Shown here in pieces: positions 21,165-31,693 of a stretch of 64,000 bases of DNA; the stretch's first letter is position 1, and each line of letters opens with the position of its first letter. Position numbers and translations under genes: made by a program. The stretch spans positions 64,012,306-64,076,305 of the forward strand of contig OX465583.1 in the NCBI GenBank assembly GCA_950022655.1, read 5' to 3'. The notes under the pieces were generated by a model, which worked only from the letters and a program-made list of their open reading frames with translations, was not told the origin of the DNA and did no database searches. Source of the stretch: Alentia gelatinosa. Lineage: Eukaryota > Annelida > Polychaeta > Phyllodocida > Polynoidae.

Positions 21165-21932
21165 CAGGCAGACAGCCAGCCAGCCAGCGTGCCCGCCCCG
21201 CGTACCTCCGCCCCGCACACCGGGGCTGCACTCAGTCAACAGCCGCCGCTACACAATACACACTCTCCACCACAACGCCGGGAGACTACCACTCCACTCT
21301 CCACCACAGTGCGCTGACACTCTTCGTAGTAAGTCTGGCGCTCACTCCACTGGGCGGAGTGTCAGCAGAGCGGCCATACCCCAAACACACACACACGCAT
21401 TGGAGTCTGCGATCGGAGAGCCGTGAACTCGGCTTGATAATTACCCCTCAGCTTTGGACTATTTACTCAAGACCAAGCCTGGATAACCCTACAGAGACAG
21501 TGGGATCTGAGCTTGCACCTCTGTACTTGCACGGAGTACAGCGAGGGGCGGTGGTGAAGGTACTGTGGTGGAGGGACGGTTGGTTTGTGTTTCCTGCTCG
21601 GGACGTCGCTGCGACACGGGCGGCTGACACGGGGGGCGGCGCTCGACCCTCGACCGGCGTGTGGGCAGTCAGGGCGGTCAGGTCCCCGCCCGCCGTGCAG
21701 CTGGTGTGTCCGGGGTGGGTTCAGCTGGACAGCCACACCTGGAGAAACGTGCACGGGAGATAAAACCACGTACCCAACCCCCACGGCTCCTCCCGAGCAC
21801 TTATTGTTAGTATTGACAGGTGGCGTGTGTCCACTGAGGATGTAAACAAGTCGGTGTGGAGAAAATTACCGTCTGGGAACACCTGGAAGTTACGAGTAAT
21901 CTACGACGTGAATAACAAAGTACACTGGACTG
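21165..21932 (+). promoter_or_regulatory. CpG-rich block; possible promoter and first exon
   Basis: Strong local G+C and CpG enrichment runs from CCGCCCCGCGTACC to about 21770. Near the right edge CTG/GTGAGT at 21930-21938 is a good splice donor. ATGs upstream meet early stops, so if transcribed this looks like a non-coding 5' exon of a plus-strand gene lying outside the window or in large introns. Opposing frames of 134 and 105 codons are GC-driven and unlike any family I know. Confidence 0.35.
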
Positions 21933-21939
21933 GTGAGTT

Positions 21940-22175
21940 CTGCCACTTTGATGTTTTATACAACCACGATCTCCACTCAATGGTCACGTTTGGCAATTAG
22001 GTCGTTTTTGCCAGAAATATCACAGTTTTTGCACGGAAGATGTCAATCAGAAATTGACAGCGTCAATCAGAAAATTGACAGCTGATTGTTTATAGCCTGA
22101 CATAATGCGTGTATGTAGACATTGCCAGGCATGTGGCGTTGTATGGTAACTTACTGATAGATATAACGGGAATTC
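21940..22175. other. No gene recognised
   Basis: Contains a short direct repeat of GTCAATCAGAAA..TTGACAG at about 22039-22082, and nothing else. Confidence 0.35.
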
Positions 22176-22180
22176 GTTAA

Positions 22181-22469
22181 CCAGGGATGTCAGTTTTCCT
22201 TGTTTCCGCGGAAATCCGTGTTTTTCCTTTCCTTGTGTAAAATGAACATATAATAACACAAAGTAGCGAGATACAATCGATATATTACTCATATCAGTAA
22301 CAAGCCTTAATTCCCAACTCTACCTACCCACAGACCCTTCATAGAAGCATATGTTTAGTAGTAATAACTCTACTTGTATCTAATACATTTTCGGTGTTTT
22401 GGGTTTAATCCCTAAATTGTCAAGGGAAATATTTCCTTGTTTTTTTCTGAGCCCAACTGACATCCCTGG
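22181..22469. mobile_element. Family B MITE, complete, TTAA-flanked
   Basis: A 15-bp TIR CCAGGGATGTCAGTT occurs at both ends, with TTAA immediately outside each end (22177-22180 and 22470-22473). The interior differs from the other B copies. TTAA duplication with these ends suggests mobilisation by a piggyBac- or Kolobok-type enzyme, by inference. Confidence 0.75.
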
Positions 22470-22473
22470 TTAA

Positions 22474-23020
22474 CAGACTAGCGACTTTGTCGCGTCGTAT
22501 TTGACTCCTCCGCCCTTTCCCCTAGTCCGACCAAGGAACATTCCCAGCTAGTGTAGATCTCCTGGTGGTAAAGATTGGGGGGGGGTCTAGGTCTGGTTCG
22601 CTATGTCTCTATGTGCGGGAGACACTCCAAGCGGATCCGATCAGAATATACACGTTTAATATGTGGTAGTTAATTATTGACCATATTGAGGTATCCCATA
22701 ATTCAGTGTGTTTACAGGGTCCAATGTTAGCTGGTTGCCGTCGTTGTACGGTAATAGACCCCTGACCCATATCCCACAAATATTGGGGTTAAACGGTCTT
22801 GATATATCAAATTGGAAATCTGATGTCAGATTGTATAACTAGTCTCGATAGAAAATGCGCATCGTCAATATAGAGGTAGTATACCGGACGTGCAATTTGA
22901 ATACACAGGATGGGCGCACATAACTTCATTATACAGATTACCTGGCCCAGGGAGCATTGCTGCAGATGCTGCTGGCCGAAGAACAAGTTGTGCACAGGCA
23001 GTAATATTAGGAAACCTCCT
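22474..23020. other. No gene recognised
   Basis: Contains a run of seven or eight G at 22577 and no recognisable repeat or exon. Confidence 0.3.
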
Positions 23021-23028
23021 TACTGTTG

Positions 23029-23135
23029 ATGAAATGGTTCCTCTTCGAGGTCAGTTGTCGATTTCATACTGCCTGACGCTATAGGCGGAAGGCAGTATAA
23101 AATTGATGACTGACCGAGAACGAGAACCATTTGGT
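23029..23135. repeat. Foldback hairpin of family E
   Basis: Arms AAATGGTTCCTCTTCGAGGTCAG and CTGACCGAGAACGAGAACCATTT pair, with inner arms ATACTGCCT and AGGCAGTAT and a centre near GACGCTATAGGCG. It is joined to the E module by GCAGTAAAGACGTTTGC, a junction also seen inverted at about 44.9 kb. Confidence 0.75.
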
Positions 23136-23153
23136 CTGCAGTAAAGACGTTTG

Positions 23154-23307
23154 CTTATTATTATATGCCCCAAATGGATGAAAGAACGCCATTTTAATGA
23201 CGTATTTAGTCAAATTTCTCATCGGGCACAAACATTAATATTATTGCAAACTAGCAGCGAGTAGTAGTATTTGATAGACATTCACACACAGGTATATAAT
23301 GATAGTA
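23154..23307 (-). mobile_element. Family E module
   Basis: Bounded by TTATTATTATATGCCCC and CACACAGGTATATAATGATA. It keeps the GCAGCGAGTAGTAGTATTTGA block near its outer end. Together with 23029-23135 it forms one module-plus-hairpin unit. Confidence 0.65.
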
Positions 23308-23309
23308 AC

Positions 23310-23900
23310 AACACAACCACAACGTACTTAAACGGAGTCATTATCATGGTAAATCATAGGCTTAGAGGGTGGAATTTACTCTGACATGTCTGGGAAACTC
23401 GTCAAGATTTCCTTTTCCTATATCAGGTATGTCTGATCAGTAGATGAAATCATTCTCTTCGAGTCAACCTGGAAGCAGGTGGCGCTTCGAACCTTCTTCT
23501 TGCCATGAGTGCAGCCATCTTGGACTTGGCAGCGCACCTACGTAATGCTAAGCCTATGGCGAATTCGGACGTTCATTTTTGATAGCCTTCTGTTGGAAAA
23601 AAATACAATACTCTTCCAGTTTCAGATCAAATGATCATGTGATTGCCTCAGTTTAGACCATAAAAGCAATGTCAACAAATCGTCGAGACAACCAATTTCT
23701 TCGAGATTGCATGTTTAAATCATGTCTGAATAATATAAACAATCCTATTTCAACTCTTACATATAATGATTACACATTAAAAAAAAAATAACAATCATAT
23801 TATGCCATTTTACACTTGACAGCAATTTGTTGTCACCACCAGGATGGCAGACATGTCCGCTGTTATTTCAACCATTATGTGTAAAGATTACACATGTAAA
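23310..23900. other. No gene recognised
   Basis: Nothing supportable. A low-complexity A run is at 23781-23788. Confidence 0.3.
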
Positions 23901-23907
23901 AGTAAAT

Positions 23908-23982
23908 GCTGGGGGTGAAGGAGAAAAGTGGCTGCAGTTGATTGGAGTCCCACTGCAGCCACTTTTCTCCTTCACCCCCAGC
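23908..23982. repeat. Perfect 30-bp inverted repeat at SINE head
   Basis: Left arm 23908-23937 (GCTGGGGGTGAAGG...) and right arm 23953-23982 (...CCTTCACCCCCAGC) are exact reverse complements, with a 15-base loop. The right arm is the normal start of a SINE-A body, so the left arm is an inverted duplication of it. Confidence 0.9.
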
Positions 23983-24180
23983 AGTGGTAGAATTACTGCT
24001 ATATCAAAGGCCAATCCTTCTCATACCATGTCTATGTGGTGTGGAAAGTAAAAGAACTCTCACCTCGGTAAATGTGTAGGGGTGAGATTTCTACCTGCAT
24101 TCATCGCATAGATTCGGTCAAACCCAAAGTAAGCCTAATTGAACAAATTGGACATTAAACTAAACAAACAAACAAACAAA
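23951..24180 (+). mobile_element. SINE-A copy
   Basis: Body from CCCAGCAGTGGTAGAATTAC through CATACCATGTCTATGTGGTG and GTAGGGGTGAGATTTCTACC, to an ACTAAACAAACAAACAAA tail. The tRNA head is reduced to the T-arm-like ATTGGAGTCCC. Confidence 0.85.
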
Positions 24181-24224
24181 TGGCGGACATGTCCGTTTTT
24201 AAGGGAATTCCTACTCACTACGGA

Positions 24225-24310
24225 ACTACTTTCTGTGCCCTGTTATCCTAGGGCACCATCATAGTGTCCTAGGCTCGTAGGAATATCAATTCCCCTTCAG
24301 TACTAGGTAA
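24225..24310 (-). mobile_element. Family R internal fragment
   Basis: Inverted match to 19285-19350, including CCTAGGGCACCAT and GCTCGTAGGAATATCAATTCC. Confidence 0.5.
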
Positions 24311-24311
24311 G

Positions 24312-24985
24312 TACCTCGGGTAATTAACTATTCGGAGGGTATTTCAAACAGGAAATCGCTAGTGGACTAGGAGAATAGTGGGTCGCAAGCTGTGTGGACC
24401 GTCCCGTCCTAGATGGAACAGTCAGCCGGCTATATTTGTCACGGATTGCTGCGCAGAAGGATTCTAATGATATAATTAACAAAAAAAGGAAATAGTGGGA
24501 CACACCTTTAGTTATTTACTGCGATGGTTATGTACTCTAACTGGGAGTAGAACACCTGCTATGTATCCATTTTATTAATAGTTTATAAATAATATATATA
24601 TATTATTATTTTATGGAGTCTATTTTGGATCCTGTACCACTGTATTAATATCGCAGTGCTTGTGTTTGCGGAAGTGGACTGTCCCCGTAACCCAGACATA
24701 GAAGAAGGCCGCTGCTGGACCGGCCCCGGGAGCCGGTCTAGATCGCGGAACTAGGCCTCTGCAGCCTGGATACACGGAGCAGCTGTAGAGCCGTGTAGTA
24801 TGAGCGGAGTGAGTCGGGCTGCCTGGAGCTCTGGTCAAGTATCGATCTGCGGCATGCAGGCTGCTGATCAATGCCTCGATCACCTGCCTGGCGTGCCCCG
24901 CCCCCCTGACAGCACCGCCGCCTAGCGGGAGGGGGGGGGGGGGGGAGTCAGGTGTTCGCGGATACGGGAGGTTTTGGGAGGAGGG
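24312..24985. other. Unassigned; GC-rich from about 24690
   Basis: The 24690-24960 part is rich in G+C and includes GGCCCCGGGAGCCGG and a run of about 16 G near 24935. A 147-codon minus frame here is proline-rich with no domain. It could be an exon or promoter remnant, but I cannot show it. Confidence 0.3.
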
Positions 24986-25030
24986 GTTATCCGTCAGTAG
25001 CACCAACGTGTTGCTATATGAACCCTTAGA

Positions 25031-25772
25031 ACCTACCACAACGCTATATACCAGCCCTACCACATGACCATTTATAGTATAGCCAGCCCTACCACACCAC
25101 CATATATATTATAGCCAGCCCTACCACACCACCATATATTGTATAGCCAGCCCTACCACATGACCATATATAGTATAGCCAGCCCTACCACACCAGCATA
25201 TATAGTATAGCCAGCCCTACCACACCACCAGATATAGTATAGCCATCCCTACCACACCACCATATATAGTCTAGCCAGCCCTACCACACCAGCATATACA
25301 GTATAGCCAGCCCTAGCACACCAGCATATATAGTATAGCCAGCCCTACCACACCACCATATATAGTATAGCCAGCCCTACCACACCACCAGATATAGTAT
25401 AGCCAGCCCTACCACACCACCATATATAGTATAGCCAGACCTACCACACCACCATATATAGTATAGCCAGACCTACCACACCACCATATATAGTATAGCC
25501 AGCCCTACCACACCACCATATATAGTATAGCCAGCCCTACCACACCACCATATATAGTATAGCCAGACCTACCACACCACCATATATAGTATAGCCAGCA
25601 CTATCACCCACCATATGGAGTATAGCTAACCCAACCACACCGCCATATATAGTATAGCTAACCCAACCACATCACAATATATAGTATAGCCAGCCCTACC
25701 ACACCACCATATATAGTATAGCCAGCCTTGCCACAATACCATATATAACATAGCCAGCCCTACCACACCATT
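25031..25772 (+). repeat. 32-bp satellite array, about 22 units
   Basis: Unit CCAGCCCTACCACACCACCA followed by TATATAGTATAG. Most units differ at a few sites. The array continues as decayed units at 25893-25943 and 26077-26095 after two insertions. Minus- and plus-strand frames do not persist through it. Confidence 0.95.
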
Positions 25773-25774
25773 AT

Positions 25775-25892
25775 ACTACAGAGGAAACCTATGAAAGTCT
25801 AGGGTCGGAGCTTGTACTTTCTAAATACCCAATGGGCGTTGGCTATAAGTTAAGTATATGGGGAAAAATACCAGGGGTGAGATGAAGCCATC
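25775..25892 (+). mobile_element. Family C module fragment inside the satellite
   Basis: Ends in AAAAATACCAGGGGTGAGATGAAG and starts with AGAGGAAACCTATGAAAG. The latter resembles the hairpin edge at 48530. It interrupts the 32-bp array. Confidence 0.65.
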
Positions 25893-25943
25893 ACTACCCC
25901 ACCACGATATAGCCAGCCCTACCACACCGATATATAGCCAGCC

Positions 25944-26076
25944 TAGACTTGCACATTGAATGATTAAAATTAATTAAAATGTGTCGTCCTTGCAGAGGGG
26001 AGGGGTAGGGACTGCGTGCGGTGGCGGTAGGCAGGTAGGGAGAGGTGGGTAGGACACAGGGACTGAGGCCAGTCTA
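25944..26076 (-). mobile_element. Family J mini-copy, 133 bp, inside the satellite
   Basis: The ends are TAGACTTGCA and GGCCAGTCTA. The target duplication TAGCCAGCC is perfect at 25935-25943 and 26077-26085 and is itself part of the 32-bp unit, which shows that J inserted into the array. Confidence 0.8.
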
Positions 26077-26095
26077 TAGCCAGCCCTACTATAAC

Positions 26096-26486
26096 CACTA
26101 CACAGCCAGTTCTTCCAGACCACTGCAAGATAGCAGGGGGCAGCTGGAGTCATCACCAGCAGCAACTGGAGGAGGGTGGTGGTTGGGCGGGGAGTATGTT
26201 ATTAGACATGACAGACAATACAGCCCGAGGAGAAAAAGAAAATCAAAAAGAGAAAGCAAACTACACCTGATCAATTATGTATCTCAAGGTGTGGCTGGCC
26301 GCCTCCTGTCTCCTGTGTGTGGGGAGGGAGGGAGGGAGGGCGAGTAGCGCAGCACGCTGATTCAGACTGAATGCGGGGGATGGTATTCTGCGACCTGTGT
26401 GGACGACTAGGCATACATAGTATTGATTCACAAAGGTGGCCGAGTCAACATCAGGGTACTGCCAGACTCACTGCCGCCTGCGCCCC
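26096..26486. other. Purine-rich stretch without recognised gene
   Basis: Includes a (GGGA)n-like run at about 26323-26340. A 100-codon plus frame has no domain. Confidence 0.3.
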
Positions 26487-26487
26487 T

Positions 26488-26993
26488 TAAAGGCATATCC
26501 GACAACGTGGCTTGAAAATGGAAACCCATGTAATTTTCCTGAGAATTGAATATGATAATCTCTAAGTGTTGTAGAACGCATATCTAACTTAAATCTTAAA
26601 TATCGGGGGTCACTGTGCTGGTTTTTGATTCAGAGATCATCATTATGATAATTTTATAATAGAATATTAAGAAAAGCTTATTTTTTTTATTTTCACATAG
26701 AAAACCCCATGTCATTTTCTTCAAACTCTCACAGAATATAACAGAAGTATAATACTATACGTTAAAGGTTTTTTTTAATTCATAGGTCACCGTCCTTTTT
26801 TTAAATGATTTTTTAAAACCTATTTTTCAGTACATTTCCCATGTTAATCAAGTAAATGTAAATTGGCTTATTTTACCAAAATTGGATATTCAGAATTAGA
26901 ATGAATCACAAGGAACCAGTTTCGGCTGATAATTATCAACATCTAAGAATCACCAGATGGCGCCACCAGGAATTGTAGGATATGTCTTTAAAC
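26488..26993. mobile_element. Family T MITE-like element, about 505 bp
   Basis: Ends TTAAAGGCATATCC and GGATATGTCTTTAA form a TIR. The right part carries CACCAGATGGCGCCACCAGG, repeated in the truncated copy ending at about 59055. Non-coding and AT-rich inside. Confidence 0.65.
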
Positions 26994-27600
26994 CTCACCC
27001 GTCACTCAGAATGGCGATGATGAAGATGATTGGGTTGGATGATTGATGCTGACAAAACACCCGATCTTGAAGGAATGTGTCACTGCAGGATCTGTTGCAA
27101 TCCGATCTTATACCACACCCCACCTCGCTATATATATTCCACTTCATTCTGTATCCCCCCCACTTTAGCTGTGAACTTCAGACCAGTGCTAAACCCACCA
27201 CTTGGTCAGGCTACTTCGGCATTGGATACAATTGTAAGTACGTATTGGTTATATTATCATCACTTCCGCAAGAACACTTGAGCTCAGCTGTTTCTGGCAG
27301 CATGCCAGAGTGGTAAAAATGGGCACGGCCCATCTCAGTATGTGGAGAATGTGGGGCTCAGGTACTTAGGTGATAAATACGCTCGTTGCATGGCGTAGGC
27401 TGTGTCTGGTGGAGTGCCGCTACTCGAGCCTTATGACCCATCGTAGCGTACAAATGAAGAGCCATCTGAGATACAACATACACTGGCAACCAGAGCTACA
27501 CAAAGTTACCTGTGGTCGGGTTAAATAAGCGGCCGCCTTGACCCAGTAGCGAGAATAGCTTTGTTACTCTCCTACCAGATCTTTCGTACTGCTTGGAGAA
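26994..27600. other. No gene supported
   Basis: TCACTGCAG/GATCTG at about 27090 followed by ATT/GTAAGTAC at about 27235 could bound an internal exon. The open frames between them match no family I know, so no exon is called. Confidence 0.3.
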
Positions 27601-27716
27601 TGTGTTATGTCATTACCTCGAAGCCAATTGTCCAGTTTCTTATTTCCTTTCCTGTGTATTTTCTCAAAATATGATGAATATAAATCGTGGTTCTTTATCA
27701 ATCATTTAGCTATGAA

Positions 27717-28165
27717 TTTTTTTTTTAAAAAGCGTTTATTTCCAGTAAACAGTAATACAATGTATCAAAACACACACATATTGTTCCTCTCAATTCCCAT
27801 ATTTCATAACCACCATGAGCTATGTAGCAATGCATTGGAAGTTCAAAGCTTAATGTTAATACTTTTTTTTGTTTTTTTAACCACTTACATCTCACATGAT
27901 AAGAAAAGGAGAAAAGAGGTGGACCAGCATAATAAGGACATACAGGACAGTAAAAATCTGCTGTGACCAAATGTGCTTCAGTTTAGAAAACATGTTCTTT
28001 CGTTCAGGATGGCCGGTGACAATACAGGGAAAATACAGTGAAAATATATGGCAAGCTTTCCAAATATGACATTCTTTTCTGTGCTTTCATTGACAAGTCT
28101 AAGGAAGTTTTATTCTGAGGTTCATCTTCAGAAGAAATACATAAATGAAATAAGTAAATGGGGAC
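27717..28165 (-). other. Possible 3' end of a minus-strand transcript
   Basis: On the minus strand the sequence is AT-rich and UTR-like. AATAAA is at 27735-27740 and an A run corresponding to 27717-27726 follows about nine bases further on. This is the layout of a polyadenylated 3' end, either a terminal exon or a retrocopy. Frames here (119 codons plus, 81 codons minus) show no domain. Confidence 0.3.
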
Positions 28166-28464
28166 AGACAAGACAAAGTAGTGGCAGTATTAACTAGATA
28201 ACATATTATGAATATCTGCTTTGAGAGTGTACATAGAACGAAAGTACTTTGTTTGAGGCGCACCCCCTCGGATACCGTGTGGGATTTAAACCGACCAACC
28301 CCTATATCGTAGCTCAGCGCAGACAGGGGTTTGTTTCCAATCTATGTTCAACATCGTCACCAAGTGCCAAGTCATATGATCTAAGTTCAGAGAGTGGTCA
28401 TTGCATACTTTGAAAAGCAAAACAAGTTAGAATACTTCATTAACAGATAATTAGTGACCACAGT
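28166..28464. other. No gene recognised
   Basis: Nothing supportable was seen. Confidence 0.3.
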
Positions 28465-28680
28465 ATTATCTCACCCCTGGTATTTTTTCCCCATAGGCTC
28501 AACATTGGTTCGTTCTCCATGGCTCTACGAGTATTACAGTCCGTTCTCCATGGTGTTTGACATCACCTAACCAGTGTGTTGTCAATTATTTTAGTGTGTA
28601 CAGGGTGGAAATAAAAACAGAAAGTGACTCGTTTTGGTGTAAGTCGTCGTTCTCCAACTTGTTTCAACGTTAAGTTATCA
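28465..28680 (-). mobile_element. Family C module and partial hairpin, inverted
   Basis: Starts TTATCTCACCCCTGGTA and runs to TAGTGTGTACAGGGTGGAAATA. The hairpin start follows (AAAGTGACTCGTTTTGG...CAACTTGTTTCAACG). The far arm of the hairpin is missing. Confidence 0.65.
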
Positions 28681-28832
28681 AAAATTAAAACTCAAGAATT
28701 GAAAAAGAAACCCACAAAAGGTAAAATTATGAAAAAGGTTTTGAGTGTCCGTAGAGGGTGACTTATAAACAAGGCAGTAAAATTGTGCTGTATAGGAACC
28801 TGTCATAATTACAATCTGAAATTATGGTTTTA

Positions 28833-28950
28833 TTAGAATCATAAATCCATATTAATGTGGGTAATTCACATCGAGGGAAATTGTGATTTGATTACAGCCC
28901 TAAATCCATATTAATCTGGATAATTCACATGGAAGGGAATAGTTGTATAC
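28833..28950. repeat. 59-bp direct duplication
   Basis: TAAATCCATATTAATSTGG and GGNTAATTCACATNGA recur at a spacing of 59 bases, in two copies. Confidence 0.75.
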
Positions 28951-29234
28951 TCGAGGAGTAAAGCCTAAACGTATCTGTACTGTGATGGGTTAGTGATAGA
29001 TGTAGATGTATGCATGGAGTATAAACAGGCGTAAGGCACTGGGTAGCGCCATATGTCCTGGTTATTTGTCACTTGAGAAGAATAGGCACCCCTATTGAGA
29101 CGGGGCCTGGGAAACAGGAAGGGGTACTTATGTGAGGGGCATCAAGTTATGGCTGGTATGGGGACTCCAACCAGGTTCACACTGGTGGGGCTGCGAGTAT
29201 TCCTCCTACTCCTCACCCTGGAGGACCTCTCCTT

Positions 29235-29455
29235 TATCTCGCCCCTGGTACAAGTTTGGCCATAGGAATAACGTGAGAAAAAATACTCAATGATCACCCC
29301 CGTAAAGTAACATAACTACGCCACGGTCATGGCGGAGTGAATTTGAGATGACATCATACACTATTAACCAACTGGATTTGCGAAGCAATTTGAATTATTC
29401 TGATATGGTGATGCTATTGACTGTCAGTGAAAGGGGTGAGATAAATCCAGAACCA
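29235..29455 (-). mobile_element. Family C long variant, inverted
   Basis: Begins TATCTCGCCCCTGGTACAAG and ends AAAGGGGTGAGATAAATCC. It is the reverse complement of 1100-1328 block for block, including ACTACGCCACGGTCATGG and TGATCACCCCCGTAAAGT. Confidence 0.7.
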
Positions 29456-29622
29456 CATTTGAATCGTAAAATATACGGAAACTGGCTTACTGTCTTTGTA
29501 CGTCTAAAATACACTGTAAAATCTTTGACCATTTACATCCCGATGCCAAAGGCAGAGGGATGTATCTGATCAATAATTTTAGTATTTTGACGTACTAAGA
29601 CAGTCAGCCCGTTTTCGTATTA

Positions 29623-29862
29623 TTATATACCTAAAAATGGCGAAATCTTAGCTAATCACGTGGTGTCATATCCCGTACGTCACACTGTGACGTACTGCCA
29701 TAAATATGTCATGGGTAGCAGCGGGCAGTATGTGCAGGTCATACGGCCACAGGTATATAATAATACACAATACTCCACGAGTTTGGATGCGTCGTAATCG
29801 TCACTTGGCTTTGCCTTGATGACGATTGCAGCCCATTCAAACTCGTGGAGTACAATATTGTG
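29623..29862 (+). mobile_element. Family E unit: module plus hairpin, TATTA TSD
   Basis: The module starts TTATATACCTAAAAATGG, keeps GTAGCAGCGGGCAGTAT, and ends GGTATATAATAATA at about 29766. A hairpin follows, from CACAATACTCCACGAGTTTGG to CAAACTCGTGGAGTACAATA, with the centre TGGCTTTGCC. TATTA flanks the whole unit at 29618-29622 and 29863-29867, so the hairpin lies inside the duplicated boundaries. Confidence 0.75.
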
Positions 29863-29874
29863 TATTAATGCGAT

Positions 29875-30185
29875 TCTCGATGCAGTTCTATATAAGCACC
29901 CTCTGTCTCCTTCATGCCTGTGTGAAACGACCTGAGGCAAGAACGAAGGGCAAGACTCGCATTCCAGTCGCTCCAGGGGACAGGGCGGGCCCACATAATA
30001 CACTGACTTCTGGATGTCCACAACATTTTGTCCGCTCTTCGTATTTACCATTCACCAGCCTCGTGCGCCTCCACAACGGCGTAAACACGAGACCAGGAGC
30101 AGGCTCCTTGTGGTGGGGAGGAGAGATTCATCACCCAGCACGCAATGGAGTAATCTGCACACGGGAGTACCACCAGTCATCAATA
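29875..30185. other. No gene supported
   Basis: Frames of more than 150 codons run from here into the J copy, but they change sense at the repeat boundary and have no domain. Confidence 0.3.
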
Positions 30186-30195
30186 CGGGGCTACC

Positions 30196-30747
30196 TAGAC
30201 TGGCTCCAGTCCCTGCATACTGTGGCTACCCTCCTTGCTGGGTTGGCTGGGTTCCGCCTGTGTACGCCGCTGGCTACCTGACTAAGTATATCTCCGCCGA
30301 GCCCCCTAGCGGATACCCCGGGAACCAGCGTACTTGCTGGGATACATGGACTGGTACAATCGGTAATGGTGTTGGATTTCTGGCGCTGTTTAGCACCAGT
30401 ATTCCCAACACTCTCCATACAGATATCCTGGCTACTGGTCAGGATATCTGCTGGGAGATTGATACCCTATCACTTTGATCTCAATCAGGTCACAGTCAGG
30501 AGCAGGCGTAATTTATTGCTATGACAACACAGGCGGCCAGAGAACTGGAGGAGGGGTGGGGGGATAGGTAGGAGGAGGTATAGGGCTACAGGAGTGGCTT
30601 GGCGCCATAAACAGGAGATTTGGTTCATAGTGGACAAGTTTTTGATTCATGGGCCAGTCAGAGAAGGATAAATACTATAATGACCTTTATTCTGATCGTG
30701 TTTAATCATTTAATTAATGCTCATAATCAAAGACTTGGGCAAGTCTA
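30196..30747 (+). mobile_element. Family J copy, 552 bp, perfect 9-bp TSD
   Basis: Starts TAGACTGGCTCCAGTCC and ends AGACTTGGGCAAGTCTA. GGGGCTACC flanks it at 30187-30195 and 30748-30756. Terminal hairpins are ACTGG-CT-CCAGT and AGACTTG-GG-CAAGTCT. It contains single copies of the CTGCATACTGTGGCTACC unit, a palindromic CCGCCGAGCC...CCGGGAACC block, and the conserved right half. Confidence 0.85.
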
Positions 30748-30757
30748 GGGGCTACCA

Positions 30758-31150
30758 CAACCAGCTGTGTATGGCTCTTTTCACTTCCTGGTAGCGTGAT
30801 GGGCATTTGTTGGTTCGGCACGGTATCAAAAGAAGATTGAGATATTCGTTGAACCAAAAAATGCAATAACCTTTTTTAATCAATTCTCTTCGTTTCTTAG
30901 AGGTATCTTGCATTGGCACAGTGTATATATCGTGTGTGTCGTACGACCATTTGTAGATATCGATTACCGTGGCACTTCTAGTGAACCGCGTTGGAAGCTG
31001 CCCTCTATTTGATCACCGCACTCGGCCCTCCGCACTCGACACTGTGTGGATGATGTGAAAGAGCACACATGTGAATCCACCTGAGTGAGAGACTGCCGTC
31101 AGTTTTAGTCATTCCTATCAGAGTGAATTATACTCTGGTTATGGTGAAGT
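30758..31150. other. No gene recognised
   Basis: Nothing supportable was seen. Confidence 0.3.
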
Positions 31151-31154
31151 AGGG

Positions 31155-31465
31155 GCAGTTTGTCTCGCCCCTGGTACTTTGCAGCTAAGTTTATCCATAG
31201 AAAATATATGCAACGATCACCCACATAAAGTGCCAATATTGCTATACACCTATGGCCGAACATGTATGAAATACTGCCCGCTGCTAGGGGTGTGGTATAA
31301 TATTGGCTTTGCATCGGGCCGGTTTTTTTCTTCATAAAATGACCTCGAACGGCCACCCGTACGGGCTGAGTAACCACGTTTTCTCATACTACACCATGGT
31401 CATGGCATAGTGATGTCAGATGATGTCTCAAGCAACTAACCAATCAGTGGCCAGGATGTGAGAAA
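31155..31465 (-). mobile_element. Family C long variant carrying an E fragment
   Basis: Begins TGTCTCGCCCCTGGTACTT and includes GATCACCCACATAAAGTG and CACCATGGTCATGGCATAG. Between about 31236 and 31305 an E segment (TATACACCTATGGCCGAACA...CGCTGCTAGGGGTGTGG) interrupts it. The right end is eroded. Confidence 0.55.
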
Positions 31466-31693
31466 ATCTACAAGACATCAACATACAACAGTAACATGCG
31501 CTACGGTCACAGTATACTCTGTCGGTCGGTTGCGATGGCAACCTCGACTTCGAGGCTCAAACTGATGTATTTAGCTCAATAAACAGCAGAGAAGATGTGC
31601 ATAGCACATGTGACAGTTTGTTATATTAATTCCCAGTGGTCCCAGAATTCTGGTGTTATAAGAGAGTGTTATAAGCAAGTTGTTTATACGATT

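Noticed and set aside
21359..21845. GC-rich frames of 134, 105 and 86 codons
   Set aside because: They overlap each other on both strands, as expected for a stop-poor CpG-rich block, and show no domain.
24620..25063. 147-codon minus frame, proline-rich
   Set aside because: Driven by G+C richness and a poly-G run; it ends in satellite sequence.
25031..25772. CRISPR-like array of 32-bp repeats
   Set aside because: Units are directly adjacent with no spacers; it is a plain satellite.
26994..27300. Internal exon bounded by CTGCAG and GTAAGTAC
   Set aside because: Splice-like words alone are weak, and none of the enclosed frames looks like a known protein.
27607..27970. 119-codon plus frame and cysteine-containing minus frame
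   Set aside because: Low-complexity AT-rich sequence. The minus-strand cysteines do not form a known zinc-finger spacing.
29826..30478. Frames of 151 and 154 codons
   Set aside because: They cross the boundary of the J element at 30196 and have no recognisable domain; other J copies do not keep them.
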